This document shows, one piece after another, positions 55,624-63,948 of a stretch of 64,000 bases of DNA. The notes under the pieces were generated by a model that ran no database searches, had not been told where the DNA came from, and saw only the letters and a program-made list of their open reading frames with translations. The DNA comes from Ruminococcus callidus (GTDB lineage Bacteria > Bacillota > Clostridia > Oscillospirales > Ruminococcaceae), in the NCBI RefSeq assembly GCF_020709055.1, contig NZ_JAJFCK010000010.1, forward strand, positions 23,603 to 87,602. The letters are read 5' to 3'. Each line of letters starts with the position of its first letter. Position 1 is the stretch's first letter. The position numbers and the translations under genes were made by a program.

Positions 55624-56211
55624 TCAAATGTGCACGCCGGAAATGCCCTCCTGCAGGAGCAGCATTGCGATCTCTGCCATGTGGGTCGGCGGTTCCGGAC
55701 AGCCGTTTTTCAGCCACGCATTCACCAGTCCCATACATCCCGCCAGAAAATAAGAGAGAGCATATTGCAGATCCTGTTCTGGCAGCTCTTTCGGCGTAAA
55801 GGCACGGAGCGCCTGCATGCCTTTTTCGTGCATCAGCTTTTCGATGGTGCGGAGAAAGGCGATGTCCCCGTTCGGACCCATCAGCGCTGCACAGAGAGGC
55901 GCATTTTCGGCGAGAATGGTAAAGGTGCAGTCCAGAAACTGAAAGAATTCATTCGGTCCCAGATTGGCGGAGAATTTTTCGTCCACGGCATTCGTAAACT
56001 GTTTCAGAAGCCGCTGTTCCGTCTGCTCCAGCAGGTCGTAAATGTCGGTGTAGTGCAGATAAAAGGTGGAGCGGTTGATGTCCACCAGATCTGCCAGCTC
56101 CCGCACCGTGATCTCCTTGATGCTCTTCTGCTGTAACAGCGTGGTCAGTCCGTTGAGAATCAGCGTCTCTGTTCTGCGGTAACGGCGCTCTTGCTTTTGT
56201 GTCGGTTCCAT
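55624..56211 (-). CDS. TetR-family repressor
   Basis: 195 residues from ATG 56211 (AAAGGATG upstream). N-terminal helix-turn-helix KEITVRELADLVDINRSTFYLHYTDIYDL is the TetR DNA-binding region; the rest is the ligand/dimer domain. Divergent from the YhgE/Pip gene, the typical arrangement for a repressor of this exporter class. Paired inverted repeats in the shared promoter region are likely operators. Confidence 0.9.
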   Translation of the reverse strand: MEPTQKQERRYRRTETLILNGLTTLLQQKSIKEITVRELADLVDINRSTFYLHYTDIYDLLEQTEQRLLKQFTNAVDEKFSANLGPNEFFQFLDCTFTILAENAPLCAALMGPNGDIAFLRTIEKLMHEKGMQALRAFTPKELPEQDLQYALSYFLAGCMGLVNAWLKNGCPEPPTHMAEIAMLLLQEGISGVHI

Positions 56212-56235
56212 ATGATTACATCCTTTCTATGATAG

Positions 56236-56340
56236 ATAGACAGCTGTTGATTAATCGACAAAAATTTGAAAATCAATGCTTGAAAATCTGGTCTGCTTAT
56301 ATTATAATAGATTTAGGATGAAAAGTCAACAGCTTTCTAT
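56236..56340 (+). promoter_or_regulatory. Pip promoter flanked by inverted 17-bp repeats
   Basis: Promoter TTGAAA (56280-56285), 17-nt spacer, TATAAT (56303-56308). A 17-bp sequence at 56236-56252 (ATAGACAGCTGTTGATT) recurs inverted at 56324-56340 with two mismatches, bracketing the promoter. Candidate TetR binding sites permitting looping; the left one also carries the CAGCTG palindrome core. Confidence 0.6.
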
Positions 56341-56430
56341 TTCTGGACGAAAGTTTTCTTTTCATCACTTTAGAGGACATGGCACGGCATCGGGGGCATG
56401 TCATGGACGAGAGAAAGGGTGTAACAAACG

Positions 56431-59127
56431 ATGCGAAAAAGCGATCCAATTCCGAAGCAGAGTTTTTTCAAACGCCACTTCACTGGTATCGCCATGACAG
56501 CGATCGTACTGATCCCGACGATCTATACGACGCTGTTTCTGGGTTCCATGTGGGACCCGTATGGAAACGTTGACCAGCTGCCGGTGGCAGTCGTCAATGA
56601 AGACCAGTCAGTCGACTATGAGGGAAAAACGCTTGCAGTCGGAGATGAACTCGTAGACAACCTGCGGGAGAACGACCAGCTGGATTTCCACTTCGTAGAC
56701 AGCAGTAAGGCAGAGGCGGGACTGCAGGACGGAACGTATTACATGGTGATCACCATTCCGTCGGACTTCTCCGAGAACGCTTCCACACTGCTGGACGACA
56801 ATCCAAAGAAAATGCAGCTCCAGTACACAACCAATCCGGGAACCAACTATATTGCCTCCAAGATGAGCGAGAGCGCTCTAACAAAGATTCAGAAAGAGGT
56901 TTCTGCCAGTGTGACCAAGGAGTACACCGAGACGATCTTTGATCAGCTGGGAACAGTTGGCACTGGCATGCAGGATGCCGCAGACGGCGCTTCGGATATT
57001 CAGGATGGCGTCAAGAAGCTGGCAGACGGCAACACGACCATTACGGACAATCTGAAAGTCCTGTCGGAGAGCACGCTGACATTTGTAGACGGCGCAAAGA
57101 CGCTGGAAGAGGGACTTTCCACCTATACCGCAGGGGTTTCCACCGTCAATGACGGTGCCGCAACACTTTCCAACGGTATGGATCAGCTGGCAAGCGGTGC
57201 CGGAACACTGGCAGACGGCGCTTCGGCGCTGTCTGACGGAACGAGCAGTCTGGCATCGGGCGTAGGGGACTACACCAACGGCGTTGCCGCAGCTTATCAG
57301 GGTGCAGCAACCCTCTCCGGCAACAGCAGCCAGCTGGCAACCGGCGCAGCTTCCATTTCCGCCGGCGCAGCACAGCTCCAGCAGGGCAGTGCTGCAATGA
57401 CCGCAGGCTTACAGACTTTGTCGGACACCTTGGACGGCAGCCTGTCTGCGGAAAAGACGGCACAGCTGCAGCAGGTGACAAACGGTCTGACACAGCTGCA
57501 GACCGGCATTCAGACGCTGAACGAGGCGCTGCAAAACACCTCCATGCCGGATACTGCCGCACTGACCAAGATGCTGACCGAGAGCCTGACAGCGATCGGC
57601 ACCAGCGCACAGGATGCCGGCGCACAGCTCACGGCAATGCAGACGGCGCTGACCGCAATGACACAGACCGATGCATTCCAGTCGCTGGATCCGGCTGCAC
57701 AGGCAGAACTGCTTGGCAGTTTCTCCGGCCCCATGAGCACGCTGGCAACAGACATCAGCAACATCGGCACACAGGTGACCACGCTTTCCGGCAGCCTGTC
57801 CAGCCTGGATCTGAGCAGCAGTGCTGCTGCAATGGACACCTTGAAGTCCAGCGTTAGCACCATGCAGTCCAGCGCAGACCAGCTGCTTCCGGCAGCTGGG
57901 CAGGCAGTACAGTCCCTCTCCGGCGGATTGCAGTCGGTACAGCAGGCAGTGGACGGACAGCTGCTTCCGGGCTCGCAGAGCCTGACGGCAGGCATCATCC
58001 AGCTGGCTGACGGCAGCGGTACACTGGAATCCGGTGTTTCGGCATATACCGGCGGTGTGGCAGACCTGACAAGCGGCCTGGGCACACTGGATGCCAACAC
58101 CTCGGCGCTGGTCAACGGTGCAGCTTCGCTGCAAAGCGGTGCGCAGACGCTGACCGGCAGCCTGCCGACGCTGACCGATGCTGTTTCTCAGCTGCAAAGC
58201 GGTGCATCCCAGCTGTCTGACGGCACGTCGCAGCTGGTTGCCAACAACGAGACACTTTGTGACGGCGCAGCACAGCTGACAGACGGTGCGGGACAGATTC
58301 AGTCCGGCGCTTCTCAGCTGGCAGACGGTTCTGTGGAGCTGGGCGACGGTCTGACGACGCTCTCAGATGGTGCAGCCACCTTGCAGTCGGCACTGGCAGA
58401 CGGTGCCGATGAGGTCAACTCCATCAACGCCGGCGACCAGAATTTCGAGATGTTCTCCGAACCGGTCAACGCCACGGAGTCGTTTGAAACTGCTGTTTCT
58501 GCCAACGGTAACGCCATGGCAGCGTATATGATGGCAGTCGGCCTTTGGGTAGCCGGCCTTGCATTCTGTGTCATGCTTTCGCCGTATGACCAGAAGATCA
58601 AGGGCAAAAACGCCACCCGTGCCTGGGGACTCCAGCTGGGCAAGCTTTGGATCCTCGCCATCCTGCAGGCAGTTCTCATGATTTTCTGTCTGGTGGTCTT
58701 CAATGGATTCGAGCCAGACAATCTGGCAAGAACCGTTCTGATCGCATGCTTCTCTTCTGTTGCGTTCCTGACGCTGGAATATTGCGTTAACTTCTTTATG
58801 GGCATCATCGGCAGCTTCATTCTGCTGGTGTTCATGGTGTTGCAGCTGAGCGGCTGCGCCGGCACTTATCCGCTGGAGCTGTCCGATCGGTTCTATCAGA
58901 TCATCAATCCGTTTATGCCGTTTACCTATACGGTACACGGCTTCCGGAGCGGCATTGCTTCCGGTCTGGACGTTACCACGGACTGCGTCGTTCTGGCAGT
59001 TATCGCTGTGGTATTCGCAGGATTGCTGCTGGTCGGCTTCCATGCTCGTTTGAAGAAGCAGGAGGAGGAAGAAGAGCCGGCGGAGACGATTGCATCTTCG
59101 AAGAAGGCAGTTCCGGCTGAGGCATAA
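56431..59127 (+). CDS. YhgE/Pip-family membrane exporter
   Basis: 898 residues. An N-terminal helix (about 15-37) and the family opening IPTIYTTLFLGSMWDPYGNVDQLPVAVVNEDQ, a long extracellular region (about 40-690) made of low-complexity heptad-like repeats (SxLxxGxxxLxxG and ADGxxxLxDG), then five membrane helices at the C-terminus and a basic-acidic tail. YhgE/Pip proteins are ABC-2-like permeases implicated in phage infection and in export of hydrophobic molecules such as type VII-linked cargo. Regulated by the divergent TetR gene. Confidence 0.88.
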   Translation: MRKSDPIPKQSFFKRHFTGIAMTAIVLIPTIYTTLFLGSMWDPYGNVDQLPVAVVNEDQSVDYEGKTLAVGDELVDNLRENDQLDFHFVDSSKAEAGLQDGTYYMVITIPSDFSENASTLLDDNPKKMQLQYTTNPGTNYIASKMSESALTKIQKEVSASVTKEYTETIFDQLGTVGTGMQDAADGASDIQDGVKKLADGNTTITDNLKVLSESTLTFVDGAKTLEEGLSTYTAGVSTVNDGAATLSNGMDQLASGAGTLADGASALSDGTSSLASGVGDYTNGVAAAYQGAATLSGNSSQLATGAASISAGAAQLQQGSAAMTAGLQTLSDTLDGSLSAEKTAQLQQVTNGLTQLQTGIQTLNEALQNTSMPDTAALTKMLTESLTAIGTSAQDAGAQLTAMQTALTAMTQTDAFQSLDPAAQAELLGSFSGPMSTLATDISNIGTQVTTLSGSLSSLDLSSSAAAMDTLKSSVSTMQSSADQLLPAAGQAVQSLSGGLQSVQQAVDGQLLPGSQSLTAGIIQLADGSGTLESGVSAYTGGVADLTSGLGTLDANTSALVNGAASLQSGAQTLTGSLPTLTDAVSQLQSGASQLSDGTSQLVANNETLCDGAAQLTDGAGQIQSGASQLADGSVELGDGLTTLSDGAATLQSALADGADEVNSINAGDQNFEMFSEPVNATESFETAVSANGNAMAAYMMAVGLWVAGLAFCVMLSPYDQKIKGKNATRAWGLQLGKLWILAILQAVLMIFCLVVFNGFEPDNLARTVLIACFSSVAFLTLEYCVNFFMGIIGSFILLVFMVLQLSGCAGTYPLELSDRFYQIINPFMPFTYTVHGFRSGIASGLDVTTDCVVLAVIAVVFAGLLLVGFHARLKKQEEEEEPAETIASSKKAVPAEA

Positions 59128-59156
59128 TCCGATTTTCCATTTCTACCATAAATTCC

Positions 59157-59194
59157 AAAAGGGCTGCGTCCACGTTGGCGCAGCCCTTTTGGGG
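59157..59194 (+). terminator. Intrinsic terminator
   Basis: Perfect 12-bp stem AAAAGGGCTGCG / CGCAGCCCTTTT with a 10-nt loop; the last four T of the right arm serve as tail. Confidence 0.75.
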
Positions 59195-59594
59195 TTGTTT
59201 GGGAAGTGTGCGATTTTGGTGGAGTGGGGCGGACATAGCACGCCGTGTCCTTACAAAAGACAACAAAAAGTATCGTGCAGGAACAAAAAGAATCGGAGCT
59301 GTTGGATTCGTCAGGCTGCTCCAGCTGAGCGCAGCTGGCGAGGTGTTCTTAGAGGGCACGTGCCCTCTAAGTCGCCGTCCGCAGACGGCGAAATTCTATG
59401 CGCCATACTTTTGGCGCACGGGGAAGGTGGGTGAGAAAAGCGACAGCTTTTCGAGGGCGGAGCGAACAAGACTGCTCCGCCCTGTGTCCCGTTTGCAGCA
59501 CGGATATCTTGAAAACGTTCCGGTGGAACGTTTTCAACGGCAATCACACAAATGAACTATGGCAGTATCTTTGACAACTCATCAAAATTGACAC
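59195..59594. other. Gene-free hairpin cluster
   Basis: No credible gene. Seven consecutive perfect hairpins: 59321-59338 (CCAGCTG), 59349-59370 (TTAGAGGGCAC palindrome), 59373-59390 (CGCCGTC), 59399-59418 (TGCGCCA), 59435-59452 (GAAAAGC), 59454-59483 (AGGGCGGAGC) and 59509-59537 (TTGAAAACGTTCC), plus a weaker one around 59231-59250 (GGACA/TGTCC). Strand and function are unknown; a structured RNA or a degraded mobile element are both possible. Confidence 0.5.
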
Positions 59595-59623
59595 TTGAAA
59601 ATTCCGAATGTTTATGGTATAAT
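59595..59623 (+). promoter_or_regulatory. Promoter of M15-like gene
   Basis: TTGAAA (59595-59600), 17-nt spacer, TATAAT (59618-59623). Confidence 0.65.
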
Positions 59624-59659
59624 GGAAACATGTTTAAAAAAAGAAAGGAACCGATATCC

Positions 59660-60652
59660 ATGAGCAATAGATCTGAAAAGCCGGCAAAGAAACGAGGCGG
59701 AAGCCATGCCAAGCGGCGCAAGGTGCGCTATGACCGCATCGCTGTTGTGGTTATTCCGCTGATTCTCATCATTGTCCTGATCGTCCTGCTGTGCGTGCGT
59801 GGCTGCTCCAGGAGCAAGGACAACACGCCCAAGAACACCGCTGTTACCACGGCATCCCAGCAGAGCGGTGCAGACGAAACAACGACTACAGCGCCGGATA
59901 CGGCAACAAGCACCACGTCCCTCACCACGACGACCGCCGAAAAGGCTGACGACAGCGAAAAGGTGAAACTTTCCGCCTCCGGTGTCAAGGAGGGCAGCCT
60001 GATTCTGGTCAACAGTGAGCACGCACTCCAGCTGTCTCAGGAGGAGCTGAACCTGAAAAACGTCTATGAGGCATCCCGCAGCGGTGACACTGTGACCTAT
60101 CGGGTTGGCTACACCGACTTCCTCATGGATGCCGATGCGCTGGAGCATCTGGGGGAGATGATGGATGACTTCTACACCGCCACCGGCTACAGCAGTCTGG
60201 AAGTGTTCGGCGGCGACTATGCGGAGACTCAGACCGGACTCTCTTTCAACCTGAAGATCAACTTCGGGGACGGCACCTCGGACTATTACAATGCGGAGAA
60301 GTATCCGGATTACAGCTGGATCTCGGAGCATGCTGCGGAGTACGGCTTTGTGGTGCGTTATCCGGAGGACAAGGACGAGTACACCGGTCAGAGCGGACGC
60401 TCCTATGTGTTCCGCTATGTGGGCGAACCCCATGCCGCTTACATGCAGGAACACGACCTGTGTCTGGAGGAGTATCTGGACGAGGTACAGTCCTGCACGG
60501 AAAAAGATCCGCTGGAAATCACCGTGGGCGATACGGACTACAAGGTCTTTTATGTGCCGGTGGGTGGTACCAATGATGTGACGGCAACGGTCACCGGTGC
60601 GTACACCGCTTCCGGCGACAATATGGGCGGATACATCGTTGCCTGCGAATAA
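59660..60652 (+). CDS. Membrane-anchored M15 (VanY/DacB-like) domain lacking zinc ligands
   Basis: 330 residues from ATG 59660 (AAAGGAA upstream). One membrane helix (about 28-46), a Thr-rich linker (about 58-95) and a domain matching M15B D,D-carboxypeptidases in order: TATGYSSLEVFGG, AETQTGLSF, WISEHAAEYGFVVRYPEDKDEYTG, VFRYVG, LCLEEYL. The zinc ligands are replaced: His of SEHQTG is Thr190, Asp of GLAVD is Asn197, His of EPWHYRY is Val250. It is probably a non-catalytic peptidoglycan- or peptide-binding derivative. Own promoter and terminator. Confidence 0.8.
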   Translation: MSNRSEKPAKKRGGSHAKRRKVRYDRIAVVVIPLILIIVLIVLLCVRGCSRSKDNTPKNTAVTTASQQSGADETTTTAPDTATSTTSLTTTTAEKADDSEKVKLSASGVKEGSLILVNSEHALQLSQEELNLKNVYEASRSGDTVTYRVGYTDFLMDADALEHLGEMMDDFYTATGYSSLEVFGGDYAETQTGLSFNLKINFGDGTSDYYNAEKYPDYSWISEHAAEYGFVVRYPEDKDEYTGQSGRSYVFRYVGEPHAAYMQEHDLCLEEYLDEVQSCTEKDPLEITVGDTDYKVFYVPVGGTNDVTATVTGAYTASGDNMGGYIVACE

Positions 60653-60675
60653 CGTTTGGAATCCTGTCATGAAAA

Positions 60676-60716
60676 AACGGCACACCGGAAAACGCTCCGG
60701 TGTGCCGTTTCTGTTT
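60676..60716 (+). terminator. Intrinsic terminator
   Basis: Perfect 14-bp stem AACGGCACACCGGA / TCCGGTGTGCCGTT, then TCTGTTT. Confidence 0.85.
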
Positions 60717-60724
60717 GGTGTTAT

Positions 60725-60896
60725 GGCAATACCGCACAAAGAGCGTCTGGCGACTTTGCACGCCATCTGCTTGCAAATTTCCCGTCATATTTCACAAAAA
60801 TGCTCGTGAATACATCAAGTATTCACGAGCATTTTTGTTTCATCTGACGAAAAATTTGACGACGCATCTGTCGCACAATCTTTGTGCGGTATTGCC
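60725..60896. mobile_element. Element B (MITE-like palindrome), in a stop codon
   Basis: 172 bp bounded by perfect 18-bp inverted repeats GGCAATACCGCACAAAGA / TCTTTGTGCGGTATTGCC and by a 4-bp duplication TTAT (60721-60724 and 60897-60900). The right TTA is, on the minus strand, the TAA stop of the aldo/keto reductase. The centre is a long hairpin AAAAATGCTCGTGAATAC / GTATTCACGAGCATTTTT that could also terminate transcription. No open reading frame and no sequence match to element A. Confidence 0.8.
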
Positions 60897-61889
60897 TTAT
60901 GCGTTTGCAGTCGCAAGAATTCGCTCAATCTCTCCGAGTTCTGCCTCAGTCAGCGGTGTGCGGTTCACGACCTGGAGTGCGTCCTGAATCTGTGCGGGCT
61001 TGGAAGCGCCCATGATGACGCTGGTCACCGTTTCTTTCCGCAGAATCCAGCTGAGTGCCAGCTGCGCCAGACTCTGTCCACGCTTCCACGCCAGCGATTG
61101 CAGCTGCCGGAGCATTTCCAGCTTGCCGTTGAGCTGCTCCTCGCGGAGGAAACGGCCATCGGTGCGGATGCGGCTGTCCTTCGGAATGCTTCCATGGAGA
61201 TAGCGGTCAGTGAGGAGTCCCTGTGCCAGCGGGCTGTAGATGACAAGTCCCTTTTGCAAATCGCTGCAAGCGTCCAGCAGGCCGTTTTTCTCAATGGTGC
61301 GGTCGAGCATGGAGTAGCAGTTCTGGTTGATGATGAATGGGCAGCGCAGCTCCCGCAGAATTTTCGCTGCACGGCGCATGGTCTCGCCGTCGTAGTTGGA
61401 CAGCCCCACGTACAGCGCCTTTCCGCTCTGCACCGCCTGCGCCAGTGCACCCATGGTTTCCTCCAGCGGTGTTTCCGGATCGGGGCGGTGGTGGTAGAAG
61501 ATATCTACATAGTCTACACCCAGCCGTTTCAGGCTCTGGTCTAAGCTCGCCAGCAGATATTTCCGGCTGCCCCAGTCGCCATAAGGACCGTCCCACATGT
61601 CAAATCCTGCCTTGGTGCTGATGATCAGCTCATCCCGATGTCCAGCGAATACGGTGCGGAGAATCTGTCCGAAGTGCCGCTCGGCAGCGCCGGCGGGCGG
61701 GCCGTAGTTGTTGGCGAGGTCAAAGTGGGTGATGCCGCCGTCGAATGCGGTGCGGCAAAGCTCTTCCATGCGTTCCATGGTGTTGGAGTCGCCGAAGTTG
61801 TGCCACAGCCCCAGAGAGATGAGCGGAAGCTTTAGCCCGCTCCGTCCGCAGCGGCGGTATTCCATGTTTTCATAGCGTGTTTCCTGCAT
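60897..61889 (-). CDS. Aldo/keto reductase, YghZ-like
   Basis: 330 residues from ATG 61889 (AAAGGCAGGG upstream). TIM-barrel AKR with catalytic tetrad: Asp/Tyr in FDLANNYGPP, Lys in LIISTKAG, His in YVDIFYHHRPDPETP; NADPH site near the C-terminus (ASKPAQI). Closest known type is the YghZ/GPR group (GLWHNFGD), which reduces aldehydes such as methylglyoxal or glyceraldehyde 3-phosphate. The gene lies behind a structured leader ending in a terminator and has no separate promoter that I can find. Confidence 0.92.
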   Translation of the reverse strand: MQETRYENMEYRRCGRSGLKLPLISLGLWHNFGDSNTMERMEELCRTAFDGGITHFDLANNYGPPAGAAERHFGQILRTVFAGHRDELIISTKAGFDMWDGPYGDWGSRKYLLASLDQSLKRLGVDYVDIFYHHRPDPETPLEETMGALAQAVQSGKALYVGLSNYDGETMRRAAKILRELRCPFIINQNCYSMLDRTIEKNGLLDACSDLQKGLVIYSPLAQGLLTDRYLHGSIPKDSRIRTDGRFLREEQLNGKLEMLRQLQSLAWKRGQSLAQLALSWILRKETVTSVIMGASKPAQIQDALQVVNRTPLTEAELGEIERILATANA

Positions 61890-61936
61890 CTCGTTTCCCT
61901 GCCTTTCTGTAAAAGCCTGTTCAGTATCTTTCAATC

Positions 61937-62160
61937 AAAAGGACTCCGCCAGTTTTGACAGAGTCCTCCGGAACATTTTCTTTCGGCATTCTGCCTATCC
62001 AAGTTTTGGTAAATGTACAACCCTTATCAAGCTCAGCCGTGCACTGTCTCTTGGAACATCACACGCATCATCACTTTACAGACTGCTACGACGGTGAAGT
62101 TTACGTCAGCCTGATAGGCAGCTCCTGCCGCCTGCATAGCGGGTGTTTCGTCCGCTTCTG
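61937..62160 (-). ncRNA. Structured leader RNA or small RNA ending in a terminator
   Basis: Begins after the promoter at 62195-62167 and ends with stem GGACTCTG / CGGAGTCC and TTTT (61966-61937), 48 nt before the aldo/keto reductase start. Visible pairings: CCGC/GCGG and GGCAG/CTGCC hairpins near the 5' end, CTGCCTATC pairing with GATAGGCAG across most of the RNA, GTAAA/TTTAC. Position fits a riboswitch-type leader; the size also fits a free-standing conserved RNA of Clostridia (for example raiA-motif or 6S). I cannot assign it. Confidence 0.6.
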
Positions 62161-62166
62161 CCTCCT

Positions 62167-62195
62167 ATTATAATGCCTTTTGCCAGACGTTGCAA
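62167..62195 (-). promoter_or_regulatory. Promoter of the structured RNA/aldo-keto reductase unit
   Basis: Minus strand TTGCAA (62195-62190), 17-nt spacer, TATAAT (62172-62167). Confidence 0.7.
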
Positions 62196-62290
62196 GGAAT
62201 TTTCTGTTTCCGGTTATTAAATGAACTGTGAACCCTGCAAAGACGTGCGGATGTTCCAACTGGCATTGAAAAAAGTTTCAGAACTGGCAA

Positions 62291-62319
62291 TTGCAGCAAT
62301 GCCAAATCTGCGATATACT
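62291..62319 (+). promoter_or_regulatory. Promoter of pdxST
   Basis: TTGCAG (62291-62296), 17-nt spacer, TATACT (62314-62319). Between 62196 and 62290 I see nothing recognisable; no MocR-type PdxR gene is next to pdxS here. Confidence 0.6.
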
Positions 62320-62369
62320 AAAGGCAGCACTGTATGAAATGTGCAGAAATCACACAGGAGGAACGAACC

Positions 62370-63242
62370 ATGGGAAATCGTTATGAATTGAATAAAAACT
62401 TGGCGCAGATGCTGAAGGGCGGCGTCATTATGGACGTCACCACACCGGAGCAGGCAAAGATCGCAGAGGCAGCCGGCGCTTGTGCCGTTATGGCGCTGGA
62501 GCGCATTCCGGCAGACATCCGTGCAGCCGGCGGGGTATCCCGTATGAGCGACCCGAAGATGATTCGGGGCATTCAGGAGGCAGTCAGCATTCCGGTTATG
62601 GCAAAGTGCCGGATCGGTCACTTCGCAGAGGCACAGATTCTGCAGGCCATCGAGATTGACTACATCGACGAGAGCGAAGTGCTCTCTCCGGCAGATGACA
62701 AGTATCACATCGACAAGACCAAGTTCGATGTGCCGTTTGTCTGCGGTGCCAAGGATCTGGGCGAGGCACTGCGCCGTATCAATGAGGGCGCTTCCATGAT
62801 TCGTACCAAGGGCGAACCGGGCACCGGCGATGTCGTACAGGCAGTGCGCCACATGCGTATGATGCAGGCAGAGATTCGCCGTCTCCAGTCCATGTCCGAG
62901 GACGAGCTGTTCGACGCTGCGAAGGAGCTGCGGGTGCCGTATGATCTGGTGCAGTATGTTCACGAGAACGGCAAGCTGCCGGTTGTCAACTTTGCAGCAG
63001 GCGGCGTTGCAACGCCGGCAGACGCTGCACTGATGATGCAGCTGGGCGCTGAGGGCGTATTCGTTGGCTCCGGTATCTTCAAGTCCGGCGATCCGGCAAA
63101 GCGTGCTGCTGCCATCGTCAAGGCTGTCACCAACTTCCAGGATGCCAAGATGCTGGCAGAACTGTCCACCGATCTGGGCGAGGCAATGGTCGGCATCAAT
63201 GAGCAGGAGATCTCCCTGCTGATGGCGGAGCGTGGTAAGTAA
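62370..63242 (+). CDS. pdxS: Pyridoxal 5'-phosphate synthase, lyase subunit
   Basis: 290 residues from ATG 62370 with AGGAGG upstream. PdxS motifs: [50 protein letters not shown] (Schiff-base Lys region) and [20 protein letters not shown]. It condenses ribose 5-phosphate, glyceraldehyde 3-phosphate and ammonia from PdxT into PLP. The stop shares a base with the pdxT start. Confidence 0.98.
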   Translation: MGNRYELNKNLAQMLKGGVIMDVTTPEQAKIAEAAGACAVMALERIPADIRAAGGVSRMSDPKMIRGIQEAVSIPVMAKCRIGHFAEAQILQAIEIDYIDESEVLSPADDKYHIDKTKFDVPFVCGAKDLGEALRRINEGASMIRTKGEPGTGDVVQAVRHMRMMQAEIRRLQSMSEDELFDAAKELRVPYDLVQYVHENGKLPVVNFAAGGVATPADAALMMQLGAEGVFVGSGIFKSGDPAKRAAAIVKAVTNFQDAKMLAELSTDLGEAMVGINEQEISLLMAERGK

Positions 63243-63808
63243 TGCGCATTGGAGTACTTGCACTGCAGGGTGCATTCGCAGAGCATTGCGCCGTCCTGCG
63301 GAAGCTGGATACGGAGTCGTTTGAGATCCGACAGAAGCGTGATCTGGAACAGGATTTCGACGGTCTGATTCTGGTAGGCGGCGAGAGCACGGTCATGGGC
63401 AAGCTGCTGCGGGAACTGGACTGCATGGATCCGCTGAAGCAGCGCATTCGGGAGGGCATGCCGGTCTTTGGCACGTGTGCCGGTCTGATTCTGCTGGCAA
63501 AGCAGGTGGAGGGCGGTCTGGTGCAGTTCGGCACGATGGACATCGCCGCACGGCGGAACGCCTATGGCAGACAGCTGGGCAGCTTCGAAACCACCGCACA
63601 AATGCAGGAGGTCGGCGAGATTCCCATGGTCTTTATCCGTGCGCCGTATATCGCCTCGGTTTCGGGGGACACCCGTGTTCTGGCGGAAGTGGACGGAAAG
63701 ATCGTCGCTGCACGGGAGGGAAACCAGCTGGTCACAGCGTTCCATCCGGAGCTGACCGATGACACCAGGGTTCACGAGTATTTCCTCGACATGGTAAAGC
63801 ATGCCTGA
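63242..63808 (+). CDS. pdxT: Pyridoxal 5'-phosphate synthase, glutaminase subunit
   Basis: 188 residues. Class I glutaminase-like triad: Cys in [14 protein letters not shown], His and Glu in [25 protein letters not shown] and [13 protein letters not shown] are PdxT-specific. It supplies ammonia to PdxS in the 12:12 complex. Start overlaps pdxS stop (TAATG). Confidence 0.97.
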   Translation: MRIGVLALQGAFAEHCAVLRKLDTESFEIRQKRDLEQDFDGLILVGGESTVMGKLLRELDCMDPLKQRIREGMPVFGTCAGLILLAKQVEGGLVQFGTMDIAARRNAYGRQLGSFETTAQMQEVGEIPMVFIRAPYIASVSGDTRVLAEVDGKIVAAREGNQLVTAFHPELTDDTRVHEYFLDMVKHA

Positions 63809-63833
63809 GGTGTAGACAACCATCGTAGAAAAG

Positions 63834-63891
63834 CAAGTGGTTTCTGTGGCTGCAAAATTTTTGCGGCGAGGCGGAAACCACTTGATTTTTT
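63834..63891 (+). terminator. Intrinsic terminator of pdxST
   Basis: Stem CAAGTGGTTTC / GAAACCACTTG with a large loop, then ATTTTTT. The tail overlaps the next -35 box. Confidence 0.7.
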
Positions 63892-63910
63892 CGGCAGAAG
63901 ATTGTATAAT
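63882..63910 (+). promoter_or_regulatory. Promoter of gene beyond window
   Basis: TTGATT (63882-63887), 17-nt spacer, TATAAT (63905-63910). A 7-bp hairpin CACCGGA/TCCGGTG (63926-63942) and then element A copy follow in the leader. Confidence 0.6.
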
Positions 63911-63948
63911 AAGAGTACACTGGAACACCGGAGCATCCGGTGCTGTGA

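Noticed and set aside
59090..59555. Two plus-strand open frames over the hairpin cluster
   Set aside because: No ribosome binding site, Arg/Cys-rich composition, and the bases are better explained by successive inverted repeats.
60882..61544. Plus-strand open frame opposite the aldo/keto reductase
   Set aside because: Antisense to a complete AKR with its catalytic tetrad; no ribosome binding site.
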